A stretch of DNA of 64,000 nt from Microcaldota archaeon (lineage in GTDB: Archaea; Micrarchaeota; Micrarchaeia; Anstonellales; J096): assembly GCA_015522475.1 (NCBI GenBank), contig WAMF01000018.1, positions 62,001 through 126,000 on the forward strand, written 5' to 3'. Positions within the stretch are counted from its first letter, which is position 1, and each line of letters begins with the position of its first letter. This document shows, piece by piece, positions 61,214 to 64,000 of the stretch. The notes under the pieces are model-generated. The model did no database searches. It had not been told where the DNA came from and saw only the letters and a list, made by a program, of their open reading frames with translations. Made by a program: the position numbers and the translations under genes.

Positions 61214-62472
61214 GGATGTACCACCACACCAACATCTTTCTTAAAGAACTCTACAGAATAACTCTCCTTGAATGCTGCAGGAGGTATATCTTCCTCCCAT
61301 TCGCTGTAAGAATACTTCACTTCAATATGCTTATTGTCATGCCTATAAGCTACGCTTATATCTGAAGCATCTGTCTTTTTAAGCCTAACAGTCCGGAGAA
61401 GCTCACCCGTCTCTTCTTCGACAACTAAAGAATCCTTTGTTATGGAAAGATAGAGCTTTCCTGTAGATGGCAAGCTTAAGACGACTGTAGCGAGGTCACT
61501 AACAATTTTATCTTTGATCTTCACATAGTCTATACCTTCAAGCCAGTCTTTATTGAAGAGAGTTGGCTCCACAATAACTTCCCTTGTCAAAAAGCGGGAT
61601 TTTTCGGAGAAACGCTCGTATACCTGCCTTACACGACCGCCCACATTCATAGCAAACTTAAAGCCGTCTTTCAAACCAATGACAAAATCAGCTAAGTAGA
61701 GAGCACGCGCTTTCTCGAGCGCAGGTAAGGACGAAGAAAGCTCTGCGAAGAGGGGTGAGAAAAGTGTAGATGGTGAAGGAAAGAAGTTCTTGCCAGACGA
61801 AAGTCCGCCAAAGGCTTTACCAAACTTGGCTTTTGCTTGCGCCAACGCAACGACGACATTCGAGCTAGCCCTAAAGGAGATTGGTTTCCATCCAAAAAGC
61901 TCGTCTCCAACTTCTGCATAGATTGCTCTTGCCTTCGAAGGATTGAGAGGGACATAGGGCTTTGCATACTTTCCAAAGAGCTTTTCCATGAACCTATCCC
62001 TGCCAAGATGAAGCATGAAGGATTTGGAGTAAGGGGGATGTTTAATGGGCCACTTTTTGTCTTCGAAAATAAGTGCATCCTTGGTGCCTCCAACTACAGC
62101 TATTTCTGCATTGTCGCCGAAGAGATCCAAAAAAGGCTTTTTCACCTCACTCCATACATAAGCTGTATAAGTTGCGTCGTGGCAAGAAGGTTCGAGTGTC
62201 TCCACAAAAGAAATGAGAAGGTCTGACAAATAAAGCCCAACGGGATCTGCTAAATTGGCTAAGCTGACGATCCTCTGGCCCCTGCCTTCTTTAGCCTCTG
62301 ACGGCAGCTCGTTGACAAGAGAAGCATCTACAAGTCCTGTCGGTGGCAAAATTTCGCCAAATATAGCCTTGAGCCTCTTGTATATATCCTCTATTTGGCC
62401 TTCAGTCTCAGCTTTGCCTTCGTTTTTGGCTCCTTCTCCATGCTGCCCATCCTTAGCCGTACGTCTAGACAA
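61210..62472 (-). CDS. Unknown 420-residue protein
   Basis: TTG start at 62472, 4-5 nt after GAGGTGA, itself 4 nt after the previous stop. An acidic/polar N-terminus is followed by an alpha/beta protein with 'NAEIAVVGGTKDALIFEDKKW' and 'STGKLYLSITKDSLVVEEETGELLRTV'. No catalytic signature found. Middle gene of a three-gene operon ending with the XRE regulator. Confidence 0.7.
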   Translation of the reverse strand: MSRRTAKDGQHGEGAKNEGKAETEGQIEDIYKRLKAIFGEILPPTGLVDASLVNELPSEAKEGRGQRIVSLANLADPVGLYLSDLLISFVETLEPSCHDATYTAYVWSEVKKPFLDLFGDNAEIAVVGGTKDALIFEDKKWPIKHPPYSKSFMLHLGRDRFMEKLFGKYAKPYVPLNPSKARAIYAEVGDELFGWKPISFRASSNVVVALAQAKAKFGKAFGGLSSGKNFFPSPSTLFSPLFAELSSSLPALEKARALYLADFVIGLKDGFKFAMNVGGRVRQVYERFSEKSRFLTREVIVEPTLFNKDWLEGIDYVKIKDKIVSDLATVVLSLPSTGKLYLSITKDSLVVEEETGELLRTVRLKKTDASDISVAYRHDNKHIEVKYSYSEWEEDIPPAAFKESYSVEFFKKDVGVVVHP

Positions 62473-62476
62473 AACA

Positions 62477-63217
62477 TCACCTCATACAGTCTATGATATC
62501 TTTTATATACGCCTCATCCAGGGCGCCGAAGAGGAATATGAGCTCCTTAACTTTGTCTAAGAGGAGAAAAAATTCCCTGTGGTTCTTTGTGCGATGCGTA
62601 GCTTCCCTTAGCGCATACATAAGCTCCTTCATCTGCGACGGAGAAAATGCTGCCATAAGTAGAGAAGGCAGAACAGCCTTGACAAAAAGCTCCCGTGTTA
62701 AAGGGTCGCTATTTTCAAGAATGGCCCCAAGGGTTTTGAATCCTTGGGAAAAGGAAAGTGTGGTTATAAGAGCTTTTACTTTATCTCTATCTTGGGAGAG
62801 TACTTTGAGCAAAAGGGATCGCATATCTGAAATCTTGCCTATATGCCGCGTTATTATAGCTAAATTAAAGTTTCTATTGATGTAAAAGTTGTAGAGGGCT
62901 GGATTCTTTGCCATCTTCTTTAGAAGTGTCGAGAGCTGTGGCGAGAGCTCACTCACCCTTTTCGCAACCGCTGGTTTAAAAATGTCTGTCTCAGCGAATA
63001 GAATAGAGTAAAGCTGCCGTCTTTGAGCTGGCGTAAGCTCATCTACGGACAGAAGAAGGTTGGAAATGTCGCTTACGCAGGACTTGTATTCAGAAGCAAG
63101 TTTTTTGGGCGAGGAGCTTTTGACACCGGCTTGCTTTGCCTCTTCGTACAGCTTAAGTAACTCAGCATTTAGCTCCTTTTTTCTCTTAGGCGTCTTGACC
63201 TGCTTCTCTACAGTCAC
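62477..63217 (-). CDS. Unknown helical protein
   Basis: 246 residues from GTG 63217, centred 24-25 nt after the palindrome ATTTAAAT; the track ATG 63349 would run 80 nt into the opposite MetAP gene. Nearly all helical ('LTPAQRRQLYSILFAETDIFKPAVAKRVSELSPQLSTLLKKMAKN'). No family recognised. First gene of the operon with the 420-residue gene and the XRE regulator. Confidence 0.7.
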   Translation of the reverse strand: MTVEKQVKTPKRKKELNAELLKLYEEAKQAGVKSSSPKKLASEYKSCVSDISNLLLSVDELTPAQRRQLYSILFAETDIFKPAVAKRVSELSPQLSTLLKKMAKNPALYNFYINRNFNLAIITRHIGKISDMRSLLLKVLSQDRDKVKALITTLSFSQGFKTLGAILENSDPLTRELFVKAVLPSLLMAAFSPSQMKELMYALREATHRTKNHREFFLLLDKVKELIFLFGALDEAYIKDIIDCMR

Positions 63218-63237
63218 GGGCCTATTTCCGCCTCTCC

Positions 63238-63245
63238 ATTTAAAT
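63238..63245. promoter_or_regulatory. Palindromic TATA element for two divergent genes
   Basis: ATTTAAAT, a perfect palindrome, lies 24-25 nt from GTG 63217 on one side and 28 nt from ATG 63270 on the other, both leaderless spacings. Confidence 0.5.
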
Positions 63246-63269
63246 ACTTTAGCCTTTAAAAGAGCTTGG

Positions 63270-64000
63270 ATGGACGAAGTTAACAAAAAGCTAAGCTCTA
63301 TGACAACAGAGACCATCAAAAAGGTGAGAGCAGTTGTCAAGCCGGGCAAGAAGCTCGTGGAGATTGCCGAAGAGGTAGAAAGCTTTATACATGAGCTAGG
63401 AGCAGTGCCAGCCTTCCCCGTAAATATAAGTATAACGGAGATTGCTGCCCATTACACACCGAGTGCATACGACGAGCGTGAGCTGCCTGAAAGGGCATTG
63501 ACAAAGGTGGACTTCGGCTTAGCCTACAAAGGGCAGATAAGCGACAATTCTATAAGCTTTGATTTCACCAACGAATACACTGAGCTTATAGAGGCAAGTA
63601 GAGCCGCTTTACGAGCAGCCGTCGAGAGAGTTAAACCAGGAGTTGAAGTGGCAGAGGTAAGCAAAGCCATAGAAGACACTATCAAAGAGAGGGGCCTAAA
63701 ACCCATATCCAACCTTACAGGCCATAAAATAGAAGGGCTTATTCTCCATGCAGGTGTATCTATACCAAACGTTTACAGCCATGTCCATTATAGATTCAAA
63801 GAAGGAGACAAATTTGCCATAGAACCTTTTGTGACAACAACTAAAGGCGAAGGCCGAGTTGTTGACTTGAATGAGGCCGAGATATACTCTTACATAGGCG
63901 ATGCTCATCTCCGCTTAAACGAGAGCCGGCTTTTGCTTGAGCACGTGAAAAAGGAATATGGTCCTCTTCCCTTTGCTGAGCGCTGGATATCACCTCTCAT
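63270..64000 (+). CDS. map: Methionine aminopeptidase, type II (partial)
   Basis: Open from ATG 63270 to the right edge (243 codons), missing from the ORF track because no stop is seen. Removes the initiator Met. Metal-site residues visible: 'EIAAHYTP', 'KVDFGLAYKGQISDNSISF' (both Asp), 'TGHKIEGLILHAGVSIPN' (His), 'FAIEPFVTTTKGEGRVVD' (Glu). The last region, with the final Glu, is outside the window. Confidence 0.92.
   Translation, partial: MDEVNKKLSSMTTETIKKVRAVVKPGKKLVEIAEEVESFIHELGAVPAFPVNISITEIAAHYTPSAYDERELPERALTKVDFGLAYKGQISDNSISFDFTNEYTELIEASRAALRAAVERVKPGVEVAEVSKAIEDTIKERGLKPISNLTGHKIEGLILHAGVSIPNVYSHVHYRFKEGDKFAIEPFVTTTKGEGRVVDLNEAEIYSYIGDAHLRLNESRLLLEHVKKEYGPLPFAERWISPL

Overview
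The window is archaeal. It carries archaeal/eukaryotic-type ribosomal proteins (S4e, L32e, L19e, L15e, S24e, S3Ae), aIF5A, aIF1, NAC, an Lsm protein, an RFC small subunit, archaeal HMG-CoA synthase, a GTP-dependent dephospho-CoA kinase and a type II methionine aminopeptidase. Many genes have a TATA box about 25-28 nt before the start codon (leaderless transcripts); operon-internal genes use GGTGA/GGAGG Shine-Dalgarno sites. Compact gene packing, a 'VEYxMTYGWALxV' pilin-like protein, a class II lysyl-tRNA synthetase, a split B12-dependent ribonucleotide reductase and a 'GYLYYVGxDGYV' repeat protein suggest a DPANN-type archaeon (Micrarchaeota/Diapherotrites-like). That placement is inference; no rRNA gene is present.

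Layout. 1-4072 (-): three polytopic membrane proteins sharing an 'LRxFPxT[RK]' motif; the last runs off the left edge. 4272-6888 (+): a RelA/SpoT-like protein with a degenerate HD domain and an overlapping partner of unknown function. 7026-14775: HMG-CoA synthase, a TtuA-like tRNA thiolase, RFC small subunit with a periodic His tail, two metallo-beta-lactamase-fold proteins, tRNA-Gly(GCC) and a membrane-anchored transglutaminase-like protein whose 5' end looks frameshifted. 14958-25228 (+): the spc half of the ribosomal supercluster (S17 to L15), then SecY, adenylate kinase and a YidC/EMC3-like protein. 25480-28781 (-): split NrdJ. 29121-39791: pilin-like protein, possible GNAT, Tat-signal protein, tRNA-Gly(CCC), small membrane protein, and a two-gene operon for a 1,715-residue protein and a secreted 667-residue protein. 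40077-43969: pyrophosphatase, PP2C-like phosphatase, PRC-barrel, dephospho-CoA kinase, membrane protein, Lsm. 44281-53981 (-): the S10 half of the ribosomal supercluster (L3 to L29) running into aIF1, XTP pyrophosphatase, S15, S3Ae, NAC, L15e, aIF5A and S24e. 54272-63217: small unknowns, LysS with an overlapping helical-repeat gene, tRNA-Asp, aEF-1beta, a Lys-rich tail protein and a three-gene cluster with an XRE regulator. 63270-end (+): methionine aminopeptidase, cut by the window edge.

Together the window is mostly translation and protein export (ribosome, initiation and elongation factors, SecY, the YidC-like insertase, NAC, MetAP), with accessory islands of surface and signalling genes between the two ribosomal blocks. 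The most unusual items are the RelA/SpoT-like locus, the membrane-protein triplet, the giant surface-type operon and the HHxx-tailed clamp-loader subunit. Start sites below were often moved from the longest ORF to the codon supported by a TATA box or Shine-Dalgarno site.
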